62,593 nucleotides of DNA from JBHYGK01 sp051859045 (GTDB lineage Bacteria; Pseudomonadota; Gammaproteobacteria; Xanthomonadales; Xanthomonadaceae): assembly GCA_051859045.1 (NCBI GenBank), contig JBHYGK010000010.1:1-62593 (forward strand). The letters are read 5' to 3'. Within the stretch, counting starts at the first letter, position 1. Every line of letters begins with the position of its first letter. Shown here piece by piece: positions 39,256 through 47,482 of this stretch. The translations under genes and the position numbers were made by a program. The notes beneath the pieces were generated by a model. That model saw only the letters and a program-made list of their open reading frames with translations, was not told where the DNA came from and ran no database searches.

Positions 39256-40014
39256 ATGACCTCCGCGACGACCTCGACCTGCCTGATCACCGGCGCCAGC
39301 GGCGGCGTCGCCACCGCGCTCGCCGCCCGCCTGCGCGCCGCGGGCTGGCGCCTCGCGCTGTGCGGCCGCGACGCGTCCCGCCTGCAGCCCGCCGACGGCG
39401 AGCTGGCGATCGCCGCCGACGTCTCCACCGAGGCCGGCGCCGCCGAGGCCGTCGCCGCGGCCAGCGCGCATTTCGGCGCGCCCCCCGACGCGCTGGTCAA
39501 CGCCGCCGGCTCGATCGTGCTGGCCCCGATCCACCGCACCAGCGAGGCGCAGTACCGCGCCTGCCTGTCGGCCAACCTCGACACCGCGTTCTTCGCCAGC
39601 CGCGCCTACGTCGCTGCGCTTCAGGCGGCCAAGCGGCCCGGCGCGCTGCTCCTGTTCTCCTCGGTCGCCGCCGGCGTGGGCGTGGGCAACCACGCCGCGA
39701 TCGCGGTGGCCAAGGCCGGCGTCGAGGGCCTGGTGCGCTCGCTCGCCGCCGACCACGCCGCGCTGGGCCTGCGGGTGAACGCGATCGCCCCGGGCCTGAT
39801 GCGCACCCCGCTGACCGAGAAGCTGGTCGCCGGGGAGGCCGCCGCCAAGGCGATCGCCGCGCAGTACCCGCTCGGCCGCCACGGCGAGGCCGAGGACGCC
39901 GCGGCGCTGGGCGCCTTCCTGCTCGGCCCCGACGCGGGCTGGGTCAACGGCCAGGTGATCGCGCTCGACGGCGGCTTCCTCGCCGTGCGCCCGATGGTGC
40001 GGGCCGGCGCCTGA
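39256..40014 (+). CDS. SDR-family protein with isoleucine at the catalytic tyrosine position
   Basis: The 252-residue Rossmann protein has the classical SDR layout: the nucleotide motif TGASGGVA (12-19), NAAG (82-85), N107, S135/S136 and K153. However, the YxxxK tyrosine is replaced, since residue 149 is isoleucine in HAAIAVAKAG. The C-terminal NAIAPGLMRTPLT and GQVIALDGGF are normal. Standard dehydrogenase chemistry is therefore doubtful; it may bind NAD(P) without redox activity or use another residue. It lies 56 bases after the FeS photolyase and its TGA overlaps the ATG of the CPD photolyase (TGATG), so a role tied to photorepair is plausible. Confidence 0.88.
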   Translation: MTSATTSTCLITGASGGVATALAARLRAAGWRLALCGRDASRLQPADGELAIAADVSTEAGAAEAVAAASAHFGAPPDALVNAAGSIVLAPIHRTSEAQYRACLSANLDTAFFASRAYVAALQAAKRPGALLLFSSVAAGVGVGNHAAIAVAKAGVEGLVRSLAADHAALGLRVNAIAPGLMRTPLTEKLVAGEAAAKAIAAQYPLGRHGEAEDAAALGAFLLGPDAGWVNGQVIALDGGFLAVRPMVRAGA

Positions 40015-41459
40015 TGCGGCGCGCGCTGGTCTGGGTCCGCACGGACCTGCGCCTGGACGACCACCCGGCGCTGCACGCCGCGCTCGAGGCCGGGTACGCG
40101 CCGGTGCTCGTGCACGTGCAGGCGCCGGAGGAGGAGGACGCCTGGGCGCCCGGCGCGGCCAGCGAGGCCTGGCGGCGGCGCTCGCTGCAGGCGCTCGATG
40201 CGTCGCTGCGCGCGCGCGGCAGCGGCCTGGTGCTGCGCGAGGGCCCCAGCCTGCCGACGCTGCTGGCGCTGGCGCGCGAAGCCGGCGCCGAGGCGGTGTT
40301 CTGGCACCGCCGCTACGAGCCCGCCTGCATCGCCCGCGACACCGCGGTCAAGCAGGGCCTGCGCGACGCCGGCCTGCGCGCGGAGAGCCTCAACGGCGCG
40401 CTGCTGTGCGAGCCCTGGACCATCCGGACCGGGCAGGGCGAGCCCTACCGCGTGTTCACCCCGTACTGGCGGAACCTGCACGCGCGCCTGAAGGCCGCGC
40501 CGCCGGCCGTCCTCGACGCGCCCGCGGCGCTGCCCGCGCTGCCGCCGGGCCTCGATGCCGGCCCGCTCGACGACGCGGCGCTTGGGCGCCTGTGGCCCCC
40601 GCCGCGCCCGGCCTGGGACGCCGGCTTCTGGGCGCGCTTCACTCCGGGCGAGGCCGGCGCCGTCGAGGCGCTTGAGGTGTTCCTCGAGGGCGCGGCCGCC
40701 GGCTACGCCGAGGGCCGCGACCTGCCCGACCGCGCCGGCACCTCGCGGCTCAGCCCGCACCTGCACTTCGGCGAACTCAGCCCGGCGCGCTGCCTGCGCA
40801 CCGCCTGGGCCTGGGCCGAGGCCCACCCCAAGGCCGCCGCCGGCGTGGAGGCCTTCGTGCGCGAGCTGGGCTGGCGCGAGTTCTCGCACCACCTGCTGTT
40901 CCACTTCCCGCACACCGCCGACGAGAACCTCAATCCGCGCTTCGCCCGCTTCGACTGGGCGCCGCCGACCCCGGCGCTGCTCGAGGCCTGGCAGCGCGGC
41001 CGCACCGGCATCCCGATCGTGGACGCGGGCATGCGCGAGCTCTGGGCCACCGGCTGGATGCACAACCGGGTGCGGATGATCGTCGCCAGCCTGCTCACCA
41101 AGCACCTGCGCATGCACTGGCTGCACGGCGCGCGCTGGTTCTGGGACACGCTGGTGGACGCCGACCTCGCCCAGAACACCCAGGGCTGGCAGTGGACCGC
41201 CGGCACCGGCGCCGACGCCGCGCCGTACTTCCGGGTGTTCAACCCCGCCAGCCAAGCCGAGAAGTTCGACGGCGCCGGCCGCTACGTGCGGCAGTGGTGC
41301 CCGGAGCTGGCGCGGATGCCCGACAAGGCGCTGTACGCGCCCTGGGAGCATCCCGAGCTGCTGCGCCGGCTCGCGCCGGGCTGGCCCGTCCGGCCCATCG
41401 TCGACCTGAAGGCCGGCCGCGAGGCCGCGCTCGACGCCCTGCAGCGCAGCAAGGCCTGA
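40014..41459 (+). CDS. phrB: Class I CPD photolyase
   Basis: The 481-residue protein repairs cyclobutane pyrimidine dimers with light. The N-terminal antenna domain begins LVWVRTDLRLDDHPAL. The FAD domain shows TSRLSPHLHFGELSP, the conserved WMHNRVRMIVASLLTKHL, and DADLAQNTQGWQWTAGTGADAAPYFRVFNP. No Fe-S cysteines of the neighbouring type are present. It is translationally coupled to the SDR gene by a one-base overlap. Having both a (6-4) and a CPD enzyme in one cluster suggests exposure to sunlight. Confidence 0.95.
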   Translation: MRRALVWVRTDLRLDDHPALHAALEAGYAPVLVHVQAPEEEDAWAPGAASEAWRRRSLQALDASLRARGSGLVLREGPSLPTLLALAREAGAEAVFWHRRYEPACIARDTAVKQGLRDAGLRAESLNGALLCEPWTIRTGQGEPYRVFTPYWRNLHARLKAAPPAVLDAPAALPALPPGLDAGPLDDAALGRLWPPPRPAWDAGFWARFTPGEAGAVEALEVFLEGAAAGYAEGRDLPDRAGTSRLSPHLHFGELSPARCLRTAWAWAEAHPKAAAGVEAFVRELGWREFSHHLLFHFPHTADENLNPRFARFDWAPPTPALLEAWQRGRTGIPIVDAGMRELWATGWMHNRVRMIVASLLTKHLRMHWLHGARWFWDTLVDADLAQNTQGWQWTAGTGADAAPYFRVFNPASQAEKFDGAGRYVRQWCPELARMPDKALYAPWEHPELLRRLAPGWPVRPIVDLKAGREAALDALQRSKA

Positions 41460-41494
41460 GCCCGCGCCGGCCGCCGCGCGCCGGCCCCGGCGCG

Positions 41495-41524
41495 TTGACC
41501 CTCCCGCGCGGCGCGTGATTCACT
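41495..41524 (+). promoter_or_regulatory. Possible sigma-70 promoter of the wax ester synthase gene (TTGACC, 18 bases, TTCACT)
   Basis: TTGACC (41495-41500) is the best -35 match in the window, and TTCACT (41519-41524) is an acceptable -10. A leader of about 18 bases with GGGGAGG leads to the ATG at 41549. Confidence 0.45.
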
Positions 41525-41548
41525 CGCCGTCGGATCGGGGAGGATGCG

Positions 41549-43030
41549 ATGGCGAAGCCGGGCAAGCGGGAACCGATGTCGCGCGTGGACACCGCGTGGC
41601 TGCGGATGGAGCGCCCCACCAACCTGATGATGATCACCGGCGTGCTGATGTTCGCCGAGCCGCTGACGCTCGAGCGCTTCAAGCGGGTGGTCAAGCAGCG
41701 CTTCCTGGCCTATCCGCGCTTCCGCCAGCGCGCGGTCCAGGGCCCCACCGGCGCGCTGTGGGAAGACGATCCGGACTTCGACCTCGATTACCACGTGCAG
41801 CTCACCGCGCTGCCCGGCCGCGCGGGCAAGCGCGAGCTCGAGCGCTGCGTCAGCCAGCTCGCCTCCACCCCGCTCGACAAGTCCAAGCCGCTCTGGCAGT
41901 TCCACCTCGTCGAGCGGCACGGCCACGGCTCGGCGCTGATCGCGCGCATCCACCACTGCTACGCCGACGGCATCGCGCTGGTGCAGGTGCTGCTCTCGCT
42001 CACCGACACCGAGCGCACCGCGCGCAAGGGCAGCGAGCTCAACAAGGCCTGGCTGAAGTCCGACGGCCACAAGGTGGCCAAGCGCGTCGGCGCGCTGGAC
42101 CGCTACATGCAGCTCGGCGGCCGGCTGGTGTCGAAGGGCATGGACATGTACCGCGACCCCTCGCTGGCCGGCGTGCTGGCGAAGGAGGGCGGCGAAGTGG
42201 CCCGCGAGCTCGGGATGGCGCTCGCGCTCAGCGACGACCCGCCCACCGTGCTGCGCGGCCGCCTCGGCGTGCGCAAGCGTGTGGCCTGGGCCGAGCCGCT
42301 CGACCTCGAGGAGGTCAAGGCCATCGGCCGCGCCTACGGCTGCACGGTCAACGACGTGCTGCTGGCGTCCGCCGCCGGCGCGCTGCGCAGCTACATGCTC
42401 GAGCGCGGCGACGCGGTCGACGGGCTCACCGTGCGCGCCACCGTGCCGGTCAACCTGCGCCCGCTGGAGCACGCCAAGAAGCTCGGCAACCACTTCGGCC
42501 TGGTGTTCCTGGAGCTGCCGGTGGGCGAGGCCAACCCCGCCGCGCGCCTGCAGCGCGTGGCCGCGCACATGCGCGAGCTCAAGAACGCCCGCCAGGCGAT
42601 GGTCACCTTCGGCCTGCTGGCGGTGGTGGGCATGATCCCCGCGGCGCTGCAGCGCGTGGCGCTGGAGCTGTTCAGCCGCAAGGGCTCGGTGGTGGCCACC
42701 AACGTGCCCGGCCCGCAGCAGCCGCTGTACATGGGCCGCTCGGAGGTCACCGAGATGATGTTCTGGGTGCCGCAGACCGGCTCGATCGGCATCGGCATCT
42801 CGATCCTCAGCTACAACGGCCGCGTGCACTTCGGCCTGATCGCCGACGCCCGCCTGATGCCCGACCCCGACGCGGTCATCCGCCGCTTCCGCCCGGAGTT
42901 CGAGAAGCTGCTGTTCGGCGCGCTGATGTGCGACTGGAGCGAGGAGCTCGCGGCCGACCACCTCGAGGCCATGCTGCCGACCGACGAGGCGGCGCTTCAC
43001 GCCACCGGCGCGGACGACGCGCGATCCTGA
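41549..43030 (+). CDS. Wax ester synthase/diacylglycerol acyltransferase (WS/DGAT)
   Basis: The 493-residue acyltransferase has the condensation-type active site HHxxxDG at H135-H136-C-Y-A-D140-G141 and begins with the WS/DGAT signature MSRVDTAWLRMERPTNLMMITG. PVNLRP and VVATNVPGPQQPLYM are further conserved blocks. Enzymes of this family make wax esters or triacylglycerol from acyl-CoA at the membrane surface, although some act on other acyl acceptors. The gene has its own promoter candidate and ribosome site GGGGAGG, so it need not belong to the photolyase unit. Confidence 0.93.
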   Translation: MAKPGKREPMSRVDTAWLRMERPTNLMMITGVLMFAEPLTLERFKRVVKQRFLAYPRFRQRAVQGPTGALWEDDPDFDLDYHVQLTALPGRAGKRELERCVSQLASTPLDKSKPLWQFHLVERHGHGSALIARIHHCYADGIALVQVLLSLTDTERTARKGSELNKAWLKSDGHKVAKRVGALDRYMQLGGRLVSKGMDMYRDPSLAGVLAKEGGEVARELGMALALSDDPPTVLRGRLGVRKRVAWAEPLDLEEVKAIGRAYGCTVNDVLLASAAGALRSYMLERGDAVDGLTVRATVPVNLRPLEHAKKLGNHFGLVFLELPVGEANPAARLQRVAAHMRELKNARQAMVTFGLLAVVGMIPAALQRVALELFSRKGSVVATNVPGPQQPLYMGRSEVTEMMFWVPQTGSIGIGISILSYNGRVHFGLIADARLMPDPDAVIRRFRPEFEKLLFGALMCDWSEELAADHLEAMLPTDEAALHATGADDARS

Positions 43031-43055
43031 GCGCCCCCGTCCACGAGGCCCGCCC

Positions 43056-43661
43056 ATGAGCCTGCGCGTCAGTCCCGACCAGGTCCCGCCGCCCGCGTCC
43101 GATCCGCCCGAGGCCTCGGCCTCCGGTGAACTGGTGCTGGCGGGCGGCTGCTTCTGGTGCACCGAGGCCGTCTACCGCGGCCTGGCCGGCGTGCGCGAGG
43201 TGGTGCCGGGCTACGCGGGCGGCACCGCCGCCACCGCGAACTACCGCGCGGTCTGCGGCGGCGACACCGGCCACGCCGAGGCGATCCGGATCCGCTTCGA
43301 CCCCGCCGTCGCCAGCGCCGGCGCCCTGCTGCAGCTGTTCTTCGCCATCGCCCACGACCCCACCCAGCGCAACCGCCAGGGCAACGACGTCGGTCCCCAG
43401 TACCGCTCGGCCGTCTTCTACGCCGACGAGGCCCAGCGCGCCCTGGCCGCCAACTACATCGCCCGGCTCGACGCGGCCGGGGTGTTCGCCGCGCCCATCG
43501 CCACCACCCTCGAGCCGCTGGAGCGCTTCTTCGTCGCCGAGGACGAGCACCACGACTACGCCGCCCGGCATCCCTGGCAGCCCTACGTCGCGGCGGTGGC
43601 CGCGCCCAAGGTCGAGAAGCGCGAGCGCTACTTCGCCGACCGGCTGGAGGGCGGGGCGTGA
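43056..43661 (+). CDS. msrA: Peptide methionine sulfoxide reductase A
   Basis: The 201-residue enzyme reduces the S-epimer of methionine sulfoxide. The catalytic motif GCFWC is at 31-35 with C32 as nucleophile. GYAGG, GHAEAIRIRFDP and GPQYRSAVFY are typical. The first 24 residues are Pro-rich and non-conserved, with no convincing signal peptide, so a cytoplasmic location is likely. It is coupled by a GTGA overlap to msrB. Confidence 0.95.
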   Translation: MSLRVSPDQVPPPASDPPEASASGELVLAGGCFWCTEAVYRGLAGVREVVPGYAGGTAATANYRAVCGGDTGHAEAIRIRFDPAVASAGALLQLFFAIAHDPTQRNRQGNDVGPQYRSAVFYADEAQRALAANYIARLDAAGVFAAPIATTLEPLERFFVAEDEHHDYAARHPWQPYVAAVAAPKVEKRERYFADRLEGGA

Positions 43662-44098
43662 GCGCGCGCCTGTCGCCGTCGGGCCACGACCTCACCCCGA
43701 TCCGCGGCGCCGAGCGCGAGGGCCTCGCGGCCTCGCTGTCGCCGACCGAGCGCCGGGTGCTGCTCGAGCACGGCACCGAGGCGCCGTTCTGCGGCGTGTT
43801 CCTCGACAACACGCTCGCCGGCACCTACACCTGCCGGCTCTGCGCGCTGCCGCTGTTCCGCTCCGACGCCAAGTTCGATTCCGGCACCGGCTGGCCGAGC
43901 TTCATGCGCCCGTTCGACCCGGCCCACGTGGCCGAGGTGCGCGACACCTCGCACGGCATGGTCCGCGTCGAGGTGCGCTGCGCGCGCTGCGACGGGCACC
44001 TCGGCCATGTCTTCCCGGACGGCCCGCCGCCCACGCGCCTGCGCTACTGCCTGAACTCCGCGGCGATGGGCTTCCTCGAGGACGCGCCGGGCGCCTGA
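43658..44098 (+). CDS. msrB: Peptide methionine sulfoxide reductase B
   Basis: The 146-residue enzyme reduces the R-epimer of methionine sulfoxide. Zinc cysteines C59/C62 (TCRLC) and C108/C111 (CARC) and the catalytic C131 in RYCLNSAAMGF are all present, as is FDSGTGWPSF. The start is the GTG that overlaps the msrA stop by GTGA. With MsrA it repairs oxidised proteins. Confidence 0.95.
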   Translation: MSARLSPSGHDLTPIRGAEREGLAASLSPTERRVLLEHGTEAPFCGVFLDNTLAGTYTCRLCALPLFRSDAKFDSGTGWPSFMRPFDPAHVAEVRDTSHGMVRVEVRCARCDGHLGHVFPDGPPPTRLRYCLNSAAMGFLEDAPGA

Positions 44099-44117
44099 GG
44101 GCCCGCCGTCGCCGCGC

Positions 44118-45428
44118 TCAGGCCGCCGCCGCGCGCCTGGGCAGCACGATCGCCAGCACGCCGGCCAGCGCCAGGAACCAGCAGTAGGACACGGCGCCGG
44201 CCAGCGCCAGCGGCGAGACCGCGCCCAGCGAGGCCGCCAGCAGGATCTGCGCGCCCCAGGGCAGCACGCCCTGCACCACGCAGGCGAAGACGTCGAGCAG
44301 GCTCGCCGCGCGCGCCGGCGGCACGCCGTGGTCGCGGGCGATGTCGCGGGCCACGCTGCCGCTGATCAGGATCGCGACGGTGTTGTTCGCGGTGAACGCA
44401 TCGGTGGTGGCCGCCAGCGCGGCGATGCTGGCCTCGCCGGTGCGCCGGCCGGTGCCGCCGCGGGCGAGCCGGGCGATCTGCCGGGCCAGCCAGTCCAAGC
44501 CGCCGGCGGCCTTCATCAGCGCGCCGAGGCCGCCGATCATCAGGCTCAGCAGCAGCACCTCGGTCATCGACTCGAAGCCGGCCCAGATCCGCCCGCCCAC
44601 CTCGGGCAGCGCGAAGCCCGGCGTCAGCGCGAGGCCGAAGCCGGCCGCCACGACGATGCCCAGCGCCAGCACCAGCAGCACGTCCAGCCCGGCCACCGCC
44701 AGCGCCAGCACGATCAGGTAGGGCAGCACCAGCCAGGCCGAGGCCGGCTCGGCCGGCGGGCCCACCGGGCTGGCGTCGCCGGACAGCACCACCAGCAGCG
44801 CGATCGTCGCCACCGCGGCCGGGAGCGCGATCCAGAGGTTGGCGCGGAACTTCTCGCGCATGCCGCAGCCCTGGGTGCGGGTGGCGGCGATGGTGGTGTC
44901 GGAGATCACCGAGAGGTTGTCGCCGAACATCGCGCCGCCGATCACCGCGCCCAGCACCAGCGCGCGGTCCAGCCCCGAGGCATCGGCCAGGCCGATCGCG
45001 ATCGGGGCCACCGCGGCCAGCGTGCCCATCGAGGTGCCGATCGCCAGCGCCACCAGGGCCGCCACCACGAACAGGCCGGGCAGGGCGAGGCTGGGCGGCA
45101 GCTGGCCGAGGCCCAGCGCGACCGCGGCGTCGACCGCGCCGATCGCGACGCTGAGCTGGGCGAAGGCGCCGGCCAGCAGGAACACCAGCGCCATCAGCAT
45201 GATGTCGGGATGGCCCATGCCGCGCAGCAGCAGCTCGCCGGCGCGCAGGCCGCGGCGGTGCGCGATCCACGCCCCCAGCGCCAGCGCCGGCAGGATCGCC
45301 ACCGGCGCGCGCAGCTCGTAGAAGCCCATCGCGACGCCCTGCGAGGTGAACCACAGGCCGGCGCCGAGGAACAGGCCGAGGAACAGCAGCAGGGGCGTCA
45401 GCGCGAGGGCGCTGGGGCGGGATTCCAT
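44118..45428 (-). CDS. NhaC-family Na+/H+ antiporter
   Basis: The 436-residue membrane protein has about 11-12 hydrophobic segments. The motif GAMFGDNLSVISDTTIAATRTQGC is diagnostic of the NhaC/NhaC-like family. A later TTDAFTANNTVAIL block repeats the theme in the second half. It likely exchanges sodium for protons, although some relatives exchange malate/lactate or amino acids. The ATG before ESRPSALALTP is preferred because GGA lies seven bases upstream; an earlier in-frame ATG at 45446 lacks a ribosome site. Confidence 0.9.
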   Translation of the reverse strand: MESRPSALALTPLLLFLGLFLGAGLWFTSQGVAMGFYELRAPVAILPALALGAWIAHRRGLRAGELLLRGMGHPDIMLMALVFLLAGAFAQLSVAIGAVDAAVALGLGQLPPSLALPGLFVVAALVALAIGTSMGTLAAVAPIAIGLADASGLDRALVLGAVIGGAMFGDNLSVISDTTIAATRTQGCGMREKFRANLWIALPAAVATIALLVVLSGDASPVGPPAEPASAWLVLPYLIVLALAVAGLDVLLVLALGIVVAAGFGLALTPGFALPEVGGRIWAGFESMTEVLLLSLMIGGLGALMKAAGGLDWLARQIARLARGGTGRRTGEASIAALAATTDAFTANNTVAILISGSVARDIARDHGVPPARAASLLDVFACVVQGVLPWGAQILLAASLGAVSPLALAGAVSYCWFLALAGVLAIVLPRRAAAA

Positions 45429-45563
45429 CGCTTCATCCGGATGCATCGAAAGGGGCGCGGAGTCTGCGGGCTGCGGGGCGCCGCGTCCAGCCTCGTCCCG
45501 ATCCGCGGTGTTGCGCCAGCCGCAACGCAGCGCCGGGATCACGCCTTCCGGGGCCGCAAACGA

Positions 45564-45592
45564 CGACGGCCGGCGCTGGGCGCCGGCCGTCG
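45564..45592 (-). terminator. Terminator after the glycine-zipper lipoprotein gene
   Basis: A 12-bp stem (CGACGGCCGGCG and complement) with a 5-base loop is followed on the minus strand by TCGTTTGC. Confidence 0.7.
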
Positions 45593-45614
45593 GGTCACGC
45601 GGGTCTCGCCGGGA

Positions 45615-46067
45615 TCAGCGGATCAGCACGATGTTGCCGTTGGTCACGCGGACGTAGTCGCCCTCGCGCAGGTTGCCCATCTGGCGCTGGTTGACCACCA
45701 CGCGGCGGCCGTCGTCCATGCGCAGGTAGACGTCGAAGGTCTGCTCGTTGCGGCGGCCCTCGACGTTGTTGCCGACCGCGCCGCCGACGGCGGCGCCGGC
45801 CACGGTGGCGGCGGTGCGGCCGCGGCCGTCGCCGACCTGGTTGCCGAGCACGCCGCCGATGATGGCGCCGATGACCGCGCCGCCGCCGCTGTTCTGGCGG
45901 GCGCCGTAGACGGTCTCGATGCGCTCGATGCGGCCGCAGTCATAGCAGCGCACGCCGCTGGTGCCGGGGGCCTGGGCCTGGCCGTAGCCGGCGCGCGGGG
46001 CGGTGGCGCAGCCGGCGAGCGTGAGCGAGGCGAGGGCGGTGGTGAGGACGATGTGGCGCAGCTTCAT
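45615..46067 (-). CDS. Glycine-zipper 2TM lipoprotein (SlyB/Pcp-like)
   Basis: The 150-residue protein has a lipoprotein signal peptide with lipobox LAGC and acylated C20. A glycine zipper of two short membrane helices covers about residues 62-103 (GAVIGAIIGGVLGNQVG then TAATVAGAAVGGAVGN). The C-terminal domain with VYLRMDDGRRVVVNQRQMGNLREGDYVRV resembles the outer-membrane SlyB/PcP family. A CYDC pair follows the signal region. It is probably an envelope lipoprotein. The start has GAGGAG six bases upstream. A second protein with nearly the same zipper core is encoded at 48714. Confidence 0.88.
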   Translation of the reverse strand: MKLRHIVLTTALASLTLAGCATAPRAGYGQAQAPGTSGVRCYDCGRIERIETVYGARQNSGGGAVIGAIIGGVLGNQVGDGRGRTAATVAGAAVGGAVGNNVEGRRNEQTFDVYLRMDDGRRVVVNQRQMGNLREGDYVRVTNGNIVLIR

Positions 46068-46183
46068 GGCGTACTCCTCGGGAGGATGGGGCGTTGGCGC
46101 GTTCATGCTGGTGTCCGTGGCCTGAACGCCTGCCCACCGAGCTTAACCCCGCGGCGGGCGTGGGGTGCGCGGGCGGGGTCGGA

Positions 46184-46588
46184 TCAGCCCCGGAACGGGG
46201 TGTGGCACTCCGTGCAGGCCGAACGCGAGGCCTCGGCGGCGGCGGCCACCGCGGCGCAGTCGGCCAGCGGCGCGGCGAGCCCGGAGGCGACGGCGGCGCG
46301 GAAGCCCTCGGCCTTGCTGGCGAACAGGGCGTCGTCGTTGGTCACCGGGAAGGCGCGCTCGAGATCGAGGCCGGCCGCGGCCAGCTGGCGCAGGTGGTGG
46401 GTGGCGGCCTCGACGCTGCAGGCCTCGGCCGGGCCGCGGACCAGGCCGTCGAGCGCGCGCTGGTGGTGGCCCATCACGGCCATCAGGCCGATCTCGAAGC
46501 GGGTGTTCTCGCGCAGCGCGTTGGCGACCATCAGGGCGCACATGAAGCCGGTGAAGAGGCCGGCGAGGAACAGGGCGATCAGGCGCAT
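46184..46588 (-). CDS. Membrane-anchored c-type cytochrome, cytochrome c'-like
   Basis: The 134-residue protein has one N-terminal membrane helix (about 3-24) and a helical periplasmic domain ending with a single heme-attachment motif C125-T-E-C128-H129 eleven residues from the C-terminus. A C-terminal CxxCH in a small helical protein is the pattern of class II cytochromes (cytochrome c'). Similarity along the helical body is low to my eye, so the class assignment is tentative. The heme protein would face the periplasm and could bind NO or transfer electrons. It is divergent from tcdA and independent of the lipoprotein gene downstream. Confidence 0.75.
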   Translation of the reverse strand: MRLIALFLAGLFTGFMCALMVANALRENTRFEIGLMAVMGHHQRALDGLVRGPAEACSVEAATHHLRQLAAAGLDLERAFPVTNDDALFASKAEGFRAAVASGLAAPLADCAAVAAAAEASRSACTECHTPFRG

Positions 46589-46629
46589 CGGGGCACTCCG
46601 GGCAGGGGCGTGCATGGTAGCGCCGCGGC

Positions 46630-46635
46630 TACAAT
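46630..46635 (+). promoter_or_regulatory. TACAAT -10 element giving a leaderless tcdA transcript
   Basis: TACAAT ends eight bases before the tcdA ATG at 46644. A normal start site six to nine bases downstream of the -10 would fall on or next to the initiation codon, with no room for a ribosome binding site. Confidence 0.5.
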
Positions 46636-46643
46636 GGCGGGTG

Positions 46644-47468
46644 ATGGACCTCTGCCCGACCACCTCGATCGACCCCCGCTTCGCCGGCATCGACCGCCTC
46701 TACGGCGTCGGCGCCTCGGCGCGCCTCGGCGCGTCCAGCGTCTGCGTCGTGGGCCTGGGCGGCGTGGGGTCGTGGGCGGTCGAGGCGCTGGCGCGCAGCG
46801 GCATCGGCCGACTGGTGCTGGTGGACGCCGACGAGGTCTGCCTCAGCAACACCAACCGCCAGCTGCACGCGCTCGACGGCCAGTACGGCCGCGCCAAGGC
46901 CGAGGTGCTGGCCGAGCGCGTGCGCGCCATCCATCCCGGCTGCCGGGTCGAGGTGCTGCAGCGCTTCCTCGCCGTCGACACCCTCGAGGCCGTGCTCGGC
47001 GACGGCCACGACCTGGTGCTGGAGGCCGCCGACAGCGTGCCGGTGAAGGTGGCCAGCGTGGCCTGGTGCCGTAGGCGCAAGCTGCGCCAGGTGGTCGTGG
47101 GCTCGGCGGGCGGGCGCAGCGATCCGACCCTGGTGCGGGTGCGCGACCTCAGCCGCACCGAGCAGGACGCCATGCTGGCGCTGGTGCGCAAGCAGCTGCG
47201 CGCCGGGCACGGGTTCCCGCGCAACCCCGACCGCTTCTTCGGCATGCCGGCGGTCTACTCGCTGGAGAACGTGCGCTACCCGCAGCGCGACGGCAGCGTC
47301 AGCGGCCGGCGCCCGCAGCTCGCCCCGGGCGAGGCGCTGAAGCTCGACTGCGGCGATGGCCTGGGCGCGGCCACCCACGTCACCGGCGCGTTCGCGTTCG
47401 CCGCGGTGGGCAAGGCCATCGAGCTGCTGCTCAAGCCGGTCGCGGCCAAGGGCGACGCGGCCGGCTGA
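46644..47468 (+). CDS. tcdA: tRNA threonylcarbamoyladenosine dehydratase
   Basis: The 274-residue E1-like enzyme cyclises t6A to ct6A in ANN-decoding tRNAs using ATP. It shows the ATP-binding motif VVGLGGVGSWAVEALARSGIG, the VLVDADEVCLSNTNRQ segment and the C-terminal KLDCGDGLGAATHVTGAFAF. PRFAGIDRLYG at the N-terminus is typical for TcdA (formerly CsdL/YgdL). No Shine-Dalgarno is visible and the transcript appears leaderless. An in-frame GTG directly precedes the ATG. Confidence 0.94.
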   Translation: MDLCPTTSIDPRFAGIDRLYGVGASARLGASSVCVVGLGGVGSWAVEALARSGIGRLVLVDADEVCLSNTNRQLHALDGQYGRAKAEVLAERVRAIHPGCRVEVLQRFLAVDTLEAVLGDGHDLVLEAADSVPVKVASVAWCRRRKLRQVVVGSAGGRSDPTLVRVRDLSRTEQDAMLALVRKQLRAGHGFPRNPDRFFGMPAVYSLENVRYPQRDGSVSGRRPQLAPGEALKLDCGDGLGAATHVTGAFAFAAVGKAIELLLKPVAAKGDAAG

Positions 47469-47482
47469 CCCCCGTGGCCGGC

